Shown here: one piece after another, positions 17,694-30,292 of the stretch | Layout: the number at the start of each line of letters is the position of its first letter | Position numbering within the stretch: the stretch's first letter is position 1 | Translations under genes and position numbers: made by a program | Notes under the pieces: generated by a model | The model's database searches: none | Told to the model about the DNA's origin: nothing | Seen by the model: only the letters and a program-made list of their open reading frames with translations | Origin: Agromyces sp. G08B096 | Lineage (GTDB): Bacteria > Actinomycetota > Actinomycetes > Actinomycetales > Microbacteriaceae | Assembly: GCF_040267705.1 (NCBI RefSeq) | Contig: NZ_CP158374.1 | Location: forward strand, 2,232,001 to 2,296,000 | Reading direction: 5' to 3' | Length of the DNA stretch: 64,000 nucleotides

Positions 17694-18185
17694 ATGACCG
17701 ACGTGTATCTCATTCGTCTCGAAAGCCCGATCGGGCGACTCGAGCTCGTCGCCGACGGCGAGGCGCTCACCTCGCTCAGCATCGAGCGCGCAGGCACCCT
17801 CCCCCACGACGGGGTCGCCGAGCGCACCTGTCCCGTGCTCGAACTCGCCGCGCAGCAGCTGACCGAGTACTTCACCGGCACGCGGACCTCCTTCGATCTC
17901 CCGGTCCGGCCGACTGGTACGGCGTTCCAGCAGGCCGTGTGGGGCGAGCTCGCGCGGCTCGGCTGGGGCGAGGCCACGTCGTATGGGGCACTCGCGGCCG
18001 CGGTGGGTCGGCCCGGTGCCGCCCGCGCCATCGGCGGGGCGGTCGGCGCGAACCCGCTGCCCATCATCGTCGGCTGCCACCGTGTGCTCGCCGGCGACGG
18101 CCGCATCACGGGCTATTCCGGCGGCAACGGCATCCCGACCAAACTGTGGCTGCTCGGTCACGAGCAGATCGGGTTCGCGGCGTGA
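17694..18185 (+). CDS. ogt: Methylated-DNA--protein-cysteine methyltransferase
   Basis: This protein has 163 residues, the usual Ogt length. It removes O6-alkyl groups from guanine by transfer to its own cysteine. The helix-turn-helix segment and Arg finger (TSYGALAAAVGRPGAARAIGGA) and NPLPIIVGCHRVL are clear; the acceptor is C128. The usual PCHR is GCHR here. A TACGCT hexamer ends 6 bases before the ATG with no ribosome site, suggesting a leaderless transcript. The tag gene overlaps by 4 bases, so two alkylation-repair enzymes are made together. Confidence 0.94.
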   Translation: MTDVYLIRLESPIGRLELVADGEALTSLSIERAGTLPHDGVAERTCPVLELAAQQLTEYFTGTRTSFDLPVRPTGTAFQQAVWGELARLGWGEATSYGALAAAVGRPGAARAIGGAVGANPLPIIVGCHRVLAGDGRITGYSGGNGIPTKLWLLGHEQIGFAA

Positions 18186-18826
18186 GCGTGATCCCCCGAC
18201 CCGAGCTCGTCACGGGCGACGATGGGCTGACGCGGTGCGGGTGGGGCGCCTCCGACCCCGAGTATCGGCGATATCACGACGAGGAGTGGGGCACGCCCCA
18301 GCACGACCCGGTGCGCCTCTTCGAGAAGCTCTGCCTCGAAGGGTTCCAGGCCGGCCTCTCCTGGATCACCATCCTCCGGCGGCGTCCAGCGTTCCGCGAG
18401 GTCTTCCATGGCTTCGAACCCGCGCGAGTGGCGGCCATGACCGACGAGGATGTGATGCGTCTGCTCGATGATGCCCGGATCATCCGGCACCGCGGGAAGA
18501 TCGAGGCGACCATCGCCAACGCCCGGGCGACCCTCGCGCTCGACCTCACCCTCGACGAGCTGCTCTGGAGCTTCGCTCCGCCGGCGCGCACGGCGGCCCC
18601 GGCGTCCTTCGCGGACGTGCCGGCGGTCACCCCGGAATCGACCGCGATGAGCAAGGACCTCCGCGCGCGAGGGTTCCGGTTCGTCGGTCCGACCACGATG
18701 TATGCCCTGATGCAGGCCTGCGGCATGGTCGACGACCATCTGGCGGGCTGTTTTCGGAGCGCCTCGGCCTCCCGGCTGCTCGGCTCCACCCCGGGACCGG
18801 AAGCCGAGGCGACGACGCTCGCGTAG
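18182..18826 (+). CDS. tag: DNA-3-methyladenine glycosylase I
   Basis: This protein has 214 residues from a GTG in a GTGA overlap with ogt. It excises 3-methyladenine from alkylated DNA. The Tag signature is present: RCGWGASDPEYRRYHDEEWG near the N-terminus, LCLEGFQAGLSW, and FVGPTTMYALMQACGMVDDH near the C-terminus, where the Cys and His contribute to the Tag zinc site. It is slightly longer than the E. coli enzyme. Coupling to ogt makes a compact alkylation-repair operon; no Ada-type regulator is seen nearby. Confidence 0.94.
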   Translation: MSVIPRPELVTGDDGLTRCGWGASDPEYRRYHDEEWGTPQHDPVRLFEKLCLEGFQAGLSWITILRRRPAFREVFHGFEPARVAAMTDEDVMRLLDDARIIRHRGKIEATIANARATLALDLTLDELLWSFAPPARTAAPASFADVPAVTPESTAMSKDLRARGFRFVGPTTMYALMQACGMVDDHLAGCFRSASASRLLGSTPGPEAEATTLA

Positions 18827-18858
18827 GTGCCGGCGGCTCCGGCGGTGCCGGGAGCGTC

Positions 18859-19233
18859 CTATGGTGCGAGGAAGAGCAGCAGGGCCGGCACCAGCCACGG
18901 CAGCACGACCACCGCGATGAGCACCGCACCGCCGAAGAACGCGAACGCCGACAGTCCGGCGCCTGCGAGGCCGGGATCTGCCCGGAGCTCACGGCGCGAG
19001 ATCCACCCGGCGATCATGCCGAAGACCCCGAGCGATGCCGGCAGCAACGGCACCAGCAGCAGGATGCCGCCGACCGCCACGGCGAACGCGCCGAGCACCG
19101 CCTTGCCCGAGGTCCGCGGCGCGCGCGGACCCGCGCCTGAGCCCTCCCGGTCGGTGGCTGTAGCGGCCGCTTCAGCCACAGCGGCCGAGGTGTCGTCCGC
19201 CGCGCGCGGTTCGATCGGGGCGGTGTCGGTCAC
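18859..19233 (-). CDS. Small membrane protein of unknown function
   Basis: This protein has 124 residues from a GTG. An Ala/Thr/Glu-rich cytosolic N-terminus of about 40 residues is followed by two or three hydrophobic helices (about 45-75 and 95-122), with a short loop reading SRRELRADPG between them. This layout resembles small DUF4190-like proteins, but I cannot assign a family. A TATGGT hexamer ends 6 bases before the GTG, so the transcript may be leaderless. The gene is convergent with tag at a 32-base spacing. Confidence 0.65.
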   Translation of the reverse strand: MTDTAPIEPRAADDTSAAVAEAAATATDREGSGAGPRAPRTSGKAVLGAFAVAVGGILLLVPLLPASLGVFGMIAGWISRRELRADPGLAGAGLSAFAFFGGAVLIAVVVLPWLVPALLLFLAP

Positions 19234-19286
19234 CGCAACACCATAGCGACGAACGGCGAGCGGCCGGAGGGGCGAGGAGATGAACC

Positions 19287-20060
19287 TCAGGCGACGAGCT
19301 CGAGTTCCTGGGGCCGGGCAGCTCCGCCCGCTTCGTCGTGGGACTCACGGGCATCCAGCCGGAATCCAGCGCTCTCGGCCCACCCGATGAGCTCGTTGAC
19401 GGTGTGGAGCTGTGGCCGCTGCTCCAGGAACGCCCTGGTGAAGAGCCCCTTCGCGCGCTTGTTGAAGTGGTTGAGTGCCCGGCGGCGGCCGGTGCCATCC
19501 TCCGCGACGACCCGAACGAACACGGAACCGGGTCGACGAGGTGCGGGCCCCAGTTCCACATAGCCCTCGGAGCGGAGATCGACGATCAGCCCGTCGCGCG
19601 CCTCGAGCTGCCGGGCGATGACCTCGCGCCAGCGTGCTCGGAGCCGCTCACCCGGCACTCGCGAGTCGTGCGACAGCCGATACGCGGGGATCGGGTCGAG
19701 CGCCGCGACGAGCCCGAACAGCGCCGAGTGCACGGCCACGCTCTCGTGAGCGAACGCCCGCGATGCGTCCCCCAGCGAGCCGGCATCGAGGGCGTCGTAC
19801 AGCACGCCGGTGTACCGATCGATCGCCGGCATCACCGGCGATGTCAGCAGCGCCGCGTTCCGGGCGACCTCCGCAGACTGCCTCGGGCCGAGCTTCAGCG
19901 CCCGCATCATGGCGGTCTCATCCGCGGCGAGAGCGACGACGTCGGCCAACAGCGCAGCACGGGCGGCCGTCGCCGACGAGAACGAGAGCCGGGACAGATC
20001 GACAGGCGTCGAGGTCCCGCCATCGCGTTTCGTCTCCGAGGGCGGCAGCAGGACGAGCAC
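19287..20060 (-). CDS. yaaA: YaaA family peroxide-stress protein
   Basis: This protein has 257 residues, matching the family. The N-terminal LVLLPPSETK motif is diagnostic. The C-terminal half holds the conserved region around LNHFNKRAKGLFTRAFL. YaaA proteins lower free iron under peroxide stress in E. coli (family knowledge). The start is a GTG sharing one base with the stop of the upstream P-loop kinase gene (TAGTG). It is therefore probably at the distal end of the transcript that includes the kinase and perhaps the ATP synthase genes. Confidence 0.92.
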   Translation of the reverse strand: MLVLLPPSETKRDGGTSTPVDLSRLSFSSATAARAALLADVVALAADETAMMRALKLGPRQSAEVARNAALLTSPVMPAIDRYTGVLYDALDAGSLGDASRAFAHESVAVHSALFGLVAALDPIPAYRLSHDSRVPGERLRARWREVIARQLEARDGLIVDLRSEGYVELGPAPRRPGSVFVRVVAEDGTGRRRALNHFNKRAKGLFTRAFLEQRPQLHTVNELIGWAESAGFRLDARESHDEAGGAARPQELELVA

Positions 20061-20632
20061 TACGAGCTGATGAACGCCAGCGCCGCGTCGACGTTGGCGC
20101 CCAGCGATTCCACGCTGTCGATCGTCACCCGCGGGAGCGAGGCGCACGGGCCGATCCAGGGCGCGTAGCCCTCGAGGCTCTGCTCGACCTGCCGCCAGGT
20201 GGTTTCCTCGAGATGCGGCAGGCGACGCTCCCGCTTCTCCAGACGGGCGCGGTGCAACGCCTCGTCGGAGCACACCACCTCGATGACGCGGAGGCGCGCC
20301 TCGGTCTCGTTGGCCAGATCACGCCACTGCAGGCGCGCCGCCTCCCCGGCGTTCACGGCGTCGACGATCACCGTGCGGCCGGCGAGCAACTCCTTGCGGG
20401 CGATCTCCTCGGCCACCAGGTAGGCCGCGAGGCCCGTCGGTTCGTCCGCGTCGATGCCGGCACGAAGGATCGCCGATTCGATCGGGTCAACCGAGACGAC
20501 CGTGGCTCCGAGCCGGCCTCCGACGATCTCACCGATCGTCGACTTGCCCGCGCCCGGCAGCCCGGCCATCACGATGAGCTGTGTGACACTCAGGTCACCG
20601 AACTGGCGGTCGAACGGCTGCTCCCCCGGCAT
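20060..20632 (-). CDS. P-loop kinase (zeta-toxin/AAA-like predicted kinase)
   Basis: This protein has 190 residues from ATG 20632. Walker A reads VMAGLPGAGKST and is followed by strand-ending VSVDPIESAIL; TVIVDAVNAG supplies a Walker B-like aspartate. This pattern is that of the COG0645/COG4639 small-molecule or RNA kinases. The substrate is unknown. It lies 10 bases after atpC on the same strand and its stop overlaps the yaaA start, so it may be co-transcribed with the ATP synthase operon. No toxin-antitoxin partner is seen. Confidence 0.8.
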   Translation of the reverse strand: MPGEQPFDRQFGDLSVTQLIVMAGLPGAGKSTIGEIVGGRLGATVVSVDPIESAILRAGIDADEPTGLAAYLVAEEIARKELLAGRTVIVDAVNAGEAARLQWRDLANETEARLRVIEVVCSDEALHRARLEKRERRLPHLEETTWRQVEQSLEGYAPWIGPCASLPRVTIDSVESLGANVDAALAFISS

Positions 20633-20642
20633 CCGCGACCCC

Positions 20643-20903
20643 TCAGGCGAGCGTGGCCCGCGAGGCCACGACCTGCACGACGTCGGACTGCACGGAGAGG
20701 AAGCCGTCCTCCGCCTCGGCGGTGAGCTTCTCACCCCCGGGGAGGGTGACGCGCACCTCGCCGCCGGCGAGGATCGCGAGCATCGGCTCGTGACCCGGCA
20801 GGATGCCGATCTCGCCTTCGACGGTGCGCGCCACCACCATGGACGCCTCGCCCGACCAGACCTCGCGGTCGGCCGAGACGACGCTCACGTTGAGGGCGGC
20901 CAT
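20643..20903 (-). CDS. atpC: F1Fo ATP synthase epsilon subunit
   Basis: This protein has 86 residues. It consists of the beta-sandwich domain (LNVSVVSADREVW, GEIGILPGHEPML), with the C-terminal helical hairpin of the E. coli protein absent, as is usual in many actinobacteria. It lies 2 bases after atpD. It belongs to the central stalk and modulates ATP hydrolysis. Confidence 0.96.
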   Translation of the reverse strand: MAALNVSVVSADREVWSGEASMVVARTVEGEIGILPGHEPMLAILAGGEVRVTLPGGEKLTAEAEDGFLSVQSDVVQVVASRATLA

Positions 20904-20905
20904 GC

Positions 20906-23326
<2,421 letters not shown>

Positions 23327-23333
23327 TCAGCGC

Positions 23334-24974
23334 CTAGCGGCGACCCTTGACGATCTTCTCCTGGTTGACGTCCTCTTCGGCGATCGCCTCGAACTGCTCC
23401 TTGCCCACCGATGCGAGCGGCTTGCCCTCGCCGGTCTGGAACTCGAGCTTGAACTTGTCGACCTCGGCGTCGAGCGTCGCGACGTTGTCGTCGCTCAGCA
23501 CGTTCGTCTCGCGGAGCTCGTTCAGCACGTTGGTGTTCCGGCCGAGGTAGTCGAGGAGCTCGCGCTCGAAGCGCAGGATGTCCTCGACAGGGACCTCGTC
23601 GAGCTTGCCGTTCGTGCCGGCCCAGATCGAGACGACCTGCTCCTCGACGGGGTACGGCGAGTACTGCGGCTGCTTGAGCAGCTCGGTCAGGCGCGCGCCG
23701 CGGGCCAGCTGGCGACGGCTCGCCGCGTCGAGGTCGGACGCGAACATCGCGAACGCCTCGAGCGAGCGGTACTGCGCGAGCTCGAGCTTCAGCGTGCCCG
23801 AGACCTTCTTGATCGACTTGACCTGCGCGTCGCCGCCGACTCGCGAGACCGAGATGCCGACGTCGACCGCCGGGCGCTGGTTCGCGTTGAAGAGGTCGGA
23901 CTGGAGGAAGATCTGGCCGTCGGTGATCGAGATCACGTTGGTCGGGATGTACGCCGAGACGTCGTTCGCCTTCGTCTCGATGATCGGCAGGCCGGTCATC
24001 GAGCCTGCACCGAGCTCGTCGGAGAGCTTCGCGCAGCGCTCGAGCAGACGCGAGTGCAGGTAGAAGACGTCGCCGGGGTACGCCTCGCGGCCCGGCGGAC
24101 GGCGCAGCAGCAGCGAGACGGCGCGGTAGGCCTCGGCCTGCTTCGACAGGTCGTCGAAGATGATCAGGACGTGCTTGGAGTCGTACATCCAGTGCTGGCC
24201 GATGGCCGAACCGGTGTACGGCGCCAGGTACTTGAAGCCGGCCGGGTCGGAGGCGGGAGCCGCGACGATGGTGGTGTACTCCATCGCGCCGGCGTCCTCG
24301 AGGGCGCCCTTCACCGAGGCGATGGTCGAGCCCTTCTGGCCGATCGCGACGTAGATGCAGCGGACCTGCTTGTTCGGGTCGCCCGACTCCCAGTTCGCCT
24401 TCTGGTTGATGATCGTGTCGATCGCGATGGCGGTCTTGCCGGTCTGGCGGTCGCCGATGATGAGCTGGCGCTGGCCGCGGCCGACGGGGATCATGGCGTC
24501 GATGGCCTTGATTCCGGTCTGCAGCGGCTCGTGCACCGACTTGCGCTGCATGACGCCGGGCGCCTGCAGCTCGAGGGCACGGCGGCCCTCGATGCCGGTG
24601 ATCTCGCCGAGCCCGTCGATCGGGTTGCCGAGCGGGTCGACGACACGGCCGAGGTAGCCCTCGCCGACGGGGACGGAGAGGACCTCGCCGGTGCGGGTCA
24701 CCTCCATGCCCTCCTCGATGCCGGTGAACTCGCCGAGCACCACGACACCGATCTCGTCCTCTTCGAGGTTCAGGGCGAGGCCGAGCGTGCCGTCCGCGAA
24801 GCGGACGAGCTCGTTCGCCATGACCGAGGGCAGGCCCTCGACGTGGGCGATGCCGTCGGCGGCGTCGGTGACGTACCCGACCTCGGTCTTCTGCGCCGCA
24901 CCCGGCTCGTATGCCTGGGCGAACTCCGTGAGAGCCGAACGGATCTCATCGGGGCTGATGGAGAGTTCTGCCAT
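23334..24974 (-). CDS. atpA: F1Fo ATP synthase alpha subunit
   Basis: This protein has 546 residues from the second ATG of ATGGCAATG, which has better spacing to the AAGGAA site; the first ATG (24980) adds two residues. The nucleotide-binding loop [15 protein letters not shown] and the VSRVGGDAQ segment are typical of the non-catalytic alpha subunit. The C-terminal tail is longer than in E. coli, a common actinobacterial feature. Confidence 0.97.
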   Translation of the reverse strand: MAELSISPDEIRSALTEFAQAYEPGAAQKTEVGYVTDAADGIAHVEGLPSVMANELVRFADGTLGLALNLEEDEIGVVVLGEFTGIEEGMEVTRTGEVLSVPVGEGYLGRVVDPLGNPIDGLGEITGIEGRRALELQAPGVMQRKSVHEPLQTGIKAIDAMIPVGRGQRQLIIGDRQTGKTAIAIDTIINQKANWESGDPNKQVRCIYVAIGQKGSTIASVKGALEDAGAMEYTTIVAAPASDPAGFKYLAPYTGSAIGQHWMYDSKHVLIIFDDLSKQAEAYRAVSLLLRRPPGREAYPGDVFYLHSRLLERCAKLSDELGAGSMTGLPIIETKANDVSAYIPTNVISITDGQIFLQSDLFNANQRPAVDVGISVSRVGGDAQVKSIKKVSGTLKLELAQYRSLEAFAMFASDLDAASRRQLARGARLTELLKQPQYSPYPVEEQVVSIWAGTNGKLDEVPVEDILRFERELLDYLGRNTNVLNELRETNVLSDDNVATLDAEVDKFKLEFQTGEGKPLASVGKEQFEAIAEEDVNQEKIVKGRR

Positions 24975-25061
24975 TGCCATTTCCTTTTCCTGGGCTGGCC
25001 TGTACCGCTGTACAGCTACTGATGTGTCGCGGCGCAGGACGCCGGTCGTTGTCGTCCGGCG

Positions 25062-25856
25062 TCAGCCGGCAAGCTTCTGCCTCAGCGAGCTGAGACGGCT
25101 GGCGACGCTGCCGTCGATGACGTCGTCGCCGATCTGCACGCGGACCCCGCCGAGGACGGCGGGATCGACGATGGTGTCGAAGCGGATGCCGCGACCGGAT
25201 GCTCCGGCGAGGCTGCGGCCGAGGCGCTCGAGCTGCTCGCTCGACAGCGGCACGGCCGTGGTGACGGTCGCCACATCGTACCCGCGCTGGTCGGCTGCAA
25301 CGGCCGCCGCGTGCTTGAGCATCTCGCCGATGCGACGCCCACGCGGCTGCAGGACCAGGTGACGGACGATGACGGTCGTCGCCGGCGCGGCGCCGCGGTC
25401 GAGCAGTCTCTCGACGAGCCGCGCCTTCGCCGCCGGCGCACCGAGCTTGGACCCGAGGGCGAGCTCGAGCTCGGCGTCGCCGCCGACCGTCCGCTCGAAC
25501 GAGAACAGCTCGGCGTCGAGGTCGACGCCGTCGCCCGCGGCGATCGCCGCGAGGCGGATGCCGAGGTCTTCGAGGCCGGCGAGGAAGTCGTCCTGGCTCG
25601 ACCAGCGCACCGAGGCGGCCGTCGTGAGGATCGAGACCGCGTCGGGCGCGATCCGCCCGCCGAACACCTGATCGACCAGCGCGCGCTTCTGCGCGGCATC
25701 CGCCTCGGGGTCGATGAGCGCCGAGCGCAGCTGCGACGACTCGCCGATCACCCGGGCGGCGGCGAGCAGGTCGTCCGCGGCCTGGAGCTCGGGACGGCCC
25801 AGCGCCGCGAGCGCGGCGCGGGTGCCGGTGAGGGCCTCCCTCGTTGCGCTACCCAT
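25062..25856 (-). CDS. atpH: F1Fo ATP synthase delta subunit
   Basis: This protein has 264 residues, longer than the roughly 180 of E. coli but normal for Microbacteriaceae. The N-terminal helical domain is followed by the conserved C-terminal part with DPAVLGGVRVQIGDDVIDGS. It joins the peripheral stalk to F1. It starts three bases after the atpF stop and is not fused to subunit b, unlike in mycobacteria. Confidence 0.95.
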   Translation of the reverse strand: MGSATREALTGTRAALAALGRPELQAADDLLAAARVIGESSQLRSALIDPEADAAQKRALVDQVFGGRIAPDAVSILTTAASVRWSSQDDFLAGLEDLGIRLAAIAAGDGVDLDAELFSFERTVGGDAELELALGSKLGAPAAKARLVERLLDRGAAPATTVIVRHLVLQPRGRRIGEMLKHAAAVAADQRGYDVATVTTAVPLSSEQLERLGRSLAGASGRGIRFDTIVDPAVLGGVRVQIGDDVIDGSVASRLSSLRQKLAG

Positions 25857-25859
25857 GCG

Positions 25860-26423
25860 TTACTTCGTCCCTCCGGTGGAGGCCTGCTCGGCCTCGAGGT
25901 CGGCGAGGAAGCGGTCGACGACCGCCTTCGCCTTCTGGTCGTCGGTGAGCGACTCCCCGACCACGCCCGAGGCGAGGTCGATGGCGATGGTGCCGACCTC
26001 GGACCGGAGCGAGACCAGCGCGGCCTGACGCTCGGCGTCGATCTGCGCCTGCGCGCTCGCGGTGACGCGCGCCGCCTCGGTGAGGGCCTGGTCCTTCGCC
26101 TCGGCGACGATCTTCTTGCCGTCCTCGCGGGCGGTCTCGCGGATACGTCCGGCCTCGGCGCGCGCGTCGGCGAGCTGGGCGGTGTACTCCTCGAGCGCCG
26201 CCTCGGCCTTGCGCTGCGCCTCGTCGGCCTTCGCGATGTTGCCCTCGATCGCCTCGGCGCGCTCATCGAGCAGCTTCTGGACGCGCGGGAGCACGTAGAT
26301 CCAGAAGAAGACGAGGATGATGACGAAGCAGACGGCCGACCAGACGAGGTCGTAGATCTCGGGGATGACCGGGCTGTGGGTCTCGCCGCCCTCGGTTGCA
26401 GTGCTCAGAACTGCATGAAGCAC
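25860..26423 (-). CDS. atpF: F1Fo ATP synthase b subunit
   Basis: This protein has 187 residues. One membrane helix (LVWSAVCFVIILVFFWIYV, about residues 27-45) is followed by a long charged coiled coil rich in Ala, Glu and Arg, the peripheral stalk. It is in the standard place between atpE and atpH. Confidence 0.96.
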   Translation of the reverse strand: MLHAVLSTATEGGETHSPVIPEIYDLVWSAVCFVIILVFFWIYVLPRVQKLLDERAEAIEGNIAKADEAQRKAEAALEEYTAQLADARAEAGRIRETAREDGKKIVAEAKDQALTEAARVTASAQAQIDAERQAALVSLRSEVGTIAIDLASGVVGESLTDDQKAKAVVDRFLADLEAEQASTGGTK

Positions 26424-26451
26424 GTTGGCCTCCTCGGTTGGGGCGGTCGGA

Positions 26452-27592
<1,141 letters not shown>

Positions 27593-27649
27593 CGGAAACG
27601 GTGTCCGCACACGCCGGGGCCGGCGAAAACCGTAGGGGGATCGCTCAGT

Positions 27650-27679
27650 ACTCTAGCAAGACTTCTACGACAGGACGAA
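27650..27679 (-). promoter_or_regulatory. Candidate promoter of the atp operon
   Basis: In the gap between the AtpI-like gene and atpB the minus strand shows TTCGTC (27679-27674) and TAGAGT (27655-27650) with an 18-base spacer. A start here would give a leader of roughly 50 bases before atpB. The -10 fits TANNNT; the -35 is weak. Confidence 0.33.
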
Positions 27680-27699
27680 TTCGCCGGAGCATCTCCGCT

Positions 27700-28173
27700 T
27701 CAGTCGTCGGTCGGGGCCTTCGGCAGCGTCGCATCGCTCGCGTAGGGCAGTCGCGACCGCGCCACCACGAGCACGTCGACGACGAGCGAGGCGAGCACGC
27801 CGGCCACGATGCTGAGGAACAGGACGGTGCCGTTCAGCCACGGGGCATCCCGAAGTACCAGCACGAGCACGATGAAGAGCACGAACTTCAGCAGCCAGCC
27901 GCCGAGGACGATGCCGAAGAACGCACCCACGAAGACGTCGCTTCCGGCGAAGCGGTTCGCGAGGAGGATGCTCGCGGCCGTGACGCCCATGAACACGACG
28001 GCCATCAGGGTGCCGACCAGGGCGCTCACGAGCCCGTCGACGCCCGCGAAGACGAGGCCGAGGACGGCGGAGGCGACCAGGATGATTCCGGCCAGCAGGC
28101 CGCCCCAGAGCAGCGCTCGCTTCAGGAGAGGGTTCGAGGTGGGGGTTCGGCTGGCGCCGGGCGCGTCGGTCAT
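27700..28173 (-). CDS. AtpI-like four-helix membrane protein
   Basis: This protein has 157 residues with four predicted membrane helices (about 20-44, 48-68, 80-105 and 115-138) and short polar ends. Its position just before atpB and its size match ATP synthase protein I (AtpI), a presumed assembly factor for the c ring, though sequence similarity in that family is low. Its ATG overlaps the stop of the WecA-like gene by 4 bases. Confidence 0.75.
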   Translation of the reverse strand: MTDAPGASRTPTSNPLLKRALLWGGLLAGIILVASAVLGLVFAGVDGLVSALVGTLMAVVFMGVTAASILLANRFAGSDVFVGAFFGIVLGGWLLKFVLFIVLVLVLRDAPWLNGTVLFLSIVAGVLASLVVDVLVVARSRLPYASDATLPKAPTDD

Positions 28174-29441
28174 CGGGCTCCGTTCGGGGGTTCCGGAGAT
28201 TCTACCGGGGCGGCCTCAGCGGTGACCGGGCCGTGCGTCTCGGGGACGCCCGCGAGCTCGTCGACGCCGGGCAGTTCCGCGGCCGGAGCCTCCTCCGCCG
28301 CGACGGTGAGCCGCTTCCGCCGGCCGAGCGGGGCCAGGGTGATCACGGCGCAGACGACGAAGCCGACGCCGATGAACAGCAGCGCCCAGCGCGCGCTCGT
28401 GCCGAGGTAGACGGGCAGCACGTAGGTGAGCAGGCAGCCCACCGCCACGACCGCGGTCCACGCGTAGAAGATGAGCACCGCGTGCAGGTGGGAGTGGCCC
28501 ATGTCGAGCAGCCGGTGGTGCAGGTGCTTGCGGTCGGCCGAGAACGGCGACTTCCCGGCGCGGAGGCGGCGGAGCACCGCGAGACCGAAGTCGAGCAGCG
28601 GGATGACGAGCACCGCGAACGGCAGGATGATCGGGATGAAGGCGGCGAAGAGGTCCTCGATGCCCGCGGCCGCCGGGTTGATCTGCCCGGTCACGGCGAT
28701 CGCCGAGGTCGCCATCAGCAGGCCCACGAGGAGCGCTCCCGCGTCGCCCATGAACATCTTCGCCGGGTGCCAGTTGATCGGCAGGAAGCCCGCGAGGGCG
28801 CCGACGAGGACCACCGCGATGAGCGAGGCGAGGTTGAAGTAGTTGAACGGCGAGGTCTGCTGCACGAGCAGGTAGGTGTAGATGAAGAACACGCCGTTGG
28901 CAATGAGGGTGACGCCTGCGACGAGGCCGTCGAGGCCGTCGATGAAGTTCACCGCGTTCATCACCAGCACGATCGCGAAGACCGTGACGACGGCGCTCAT
29001 CCACGACGAGCCGACCGAGATGCCGCCGATCGGGAGGGACACGATCGACACGCCCTGCCACGCGACGAGGCCCGCCGCGATGAACTGGCCGGCGAGCTTG
29101 GTCATCCAGTCGAGATCCCACAGATCGTCGGCGACCCCGAGGAGCACGATCATGAGCGCGGCGCCGAGGATCGACAGCACCTGCGCCGGGTTCTCGAACA
29201 CGATGGTGAGCAGCGAGAACCGGTCAGGCCCGAGCGAGGAGACGAGCCAGGCGGCGCCGAAGGCGGCGAGGATGCCGATGAAGATGGCGATGCCGCCGAG
29301 CCTCGGGGTCGGCCGCGTGTGCACGTCGCGTTCGCGGATCTGCGGGTACAGCTTGAACCGCAGTCCGAGCTTCCACACGACGATCGAGCACACGAACGAC
29401 ACGACCGCCGCCAGCACCGCCAGCGCGACGAAGAGCGTCAT
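28170..29441 (-). CDS. wecA: WecA/MraY-family UDP-sugar:undecaprenyl-phosphate sugar-1-P transferase
   Basis: This protein has 423 residues with about eleven membrane helices. It has the family motifs GVADDLWDLDW, VNFIDGLDGL and MGDAGALLVG and the cytosolic KHLHHRLLDMGHSHL region. It transfers a sugar-1-phosphate (usually GlcNAc) to undecaprenyl phosphate and so starts a cell-wall or capsular polymer. The C-terminal 50 residues are an Ala/Pro/Glu-rich tail. It lies between tsaC and the AtpI-like gene with ATGA overlaps on both sides, the usual actinobacterial arrangement. Confidence 0.9.
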   Translation of the reverse strand: MTLFVALAVLAAVVSFVCSIVVWKLGLRFKLYPQIRERDVHTRPTPRLGGIAIFIGILAAFGAAWLVSSLGPDRFSLLTIVFENPAQVLSILGAALMIVLLGVADDLWDLDWMTKLAGQFIAAGLVAWQGVSIVSLPIGGISVGSSWMSAVVTVFAIVLVMNAVNFIDGLDGLVAGVTLIANGVFFIYTYLLVQQTSPFNYFNLASLIAVVLVGALAGFLPINWHPAKMFMGDAGALLVGLLMATSAIAVTGQINPAAAGIEDLFAAFIPIILPFAVLVIPLLDFGLAVLRRLRAGKSPFSADRKHLHHRLLDMGHSHLHAVLIFYAWTAVVAVGCLLTYVLPVYLGTSARWALLFIGVGFVVCAVITLAPLGRRKRLTVAAEEAPAAELPGVDELAGVPETHGPVTAEAAPVESPEPPNGAR

Positions 29442-30250
29442 GCTCCGGATGCCCCGCCCGCGTCGGCCCGCTCCGCGTCGGCATCCGACGTCGCCGCATC
29501 CGACGAGCCGGCGGCAGTCGAGTCGTCCGCGGCATCCGACGACGTCGCATCCGCCCCGCCGACCGGCTCGAGCACGTCCTCGCCGACCGTCTCGGCGAGC
29601 TGTGCGCGCGTGATGACGCCCGCACGCACGATGCGGAGACGGCCGCCGTCGGTCAGCGCGGTCGCGTCGACGATGGTCGAGGAGAGGTCGCCGGGCCGCT
29701 CCCCCACGGCCTCGTACCCGGTGCCCGACGGGCCGCCGTCGAGGTAGACCGCCACCGATTCGCCGAGCATGTCGGCGGCCTCCTGCGCGGTCGTCGCCGC
29801 CGGGCGGCCGGAGAGGTTCGCCGAGGACACCGCGAGCGGGCCCGTCTCGCTCAGCAGTTCGAGCGCGATGCGATGGTCGGGCATCCGGAGCGCGACCGTG
29901 CCGCGCGTCTCGCCGAGATCCCACTGCAGCGAGGGCTGCGCGTGCAGGATGACGGTGAGCCCGCCCGGCCAGAACCGGGAGACGAGCTCCCGGACCTCGT
30001 CGGGGATGTCGCGTGCGAGCGCGTCGAGCGTCGGCACGCCGGGGATCAGCACCGGAGGCGGCGAGGTGCGGCCGCGGCCCTTCGCGTCGAGGAGGCGTTG
30101 CACCGCCTCGGGCGAGAACGCGTCGGCCGCGAGGCCGTAGACGGTGTCGGTCGGCAGCACCACGAGCTCGCCGCGGCCGAGGGCGCCGCGTGCGAGGCGC
30201 ATGCCGGTGAGGAGGTCGGCGTCCACCGAGCAGTCGTAGATGGCAGTCAT
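29438..30250 (-). CDS. tsaC: L-threonylcarbamoyladenylate synthase (TsaC/Sua5/YrdC)
   Basis: This protein has 270 residues. The YrdC fold is clear: VVLPTDTVYGLAADA, DAKGRGRTSPPPVLI, FWPGGLTVIL and AVSSANLSG. It makes the threonylcarbamoyl-AMP used for tRNA t6A37. The last 45 residues are a low-complexity Asp/Ala/Ser tail encoded by repeated GCATCCG-containing units and absent from the catalytic fold. TAGAAT on the minus strand (30265-30260) ends 9 bases before the ATG and is a likely -10. The gene is divergent from the HAD hydrolase. Confidence 0.94.
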   Translation of the reverse strand: MTAIYDCSVDADLLTGMRLARGALGRGELVVLPTDTVYGLAADAFSPEAVQRLLDAKGRGRTSPPPVLIPGVPTLDALARDIPDEVRELVSRFWPGGLTVILHAQPSLQWDLGETRGTVALRMPDHRIALELLSETGPLAVSSANLSGRPAATTAQEAADMLGESVAVYLDGGPSGTGYEAVGERPGDLSSTIVDATALTDGGRLRIVRAGVITRAQLAETVGEDVLEPVGGADATSSDAADDSTAAGSSDAATSDADAERADAGGASGA

Positions 30251-30292
30251 GACCGGTCGATTCTAGACCCCGCGACTTGCCATACTCGGGGC

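Noticed and set aside
20060-20632. Zeta toxin of a toxin-antitoxin pair.
   Set aside because: Walker motifs fit, but there is no small antitoxin gene beside it and it lies in a housekeeping operon.
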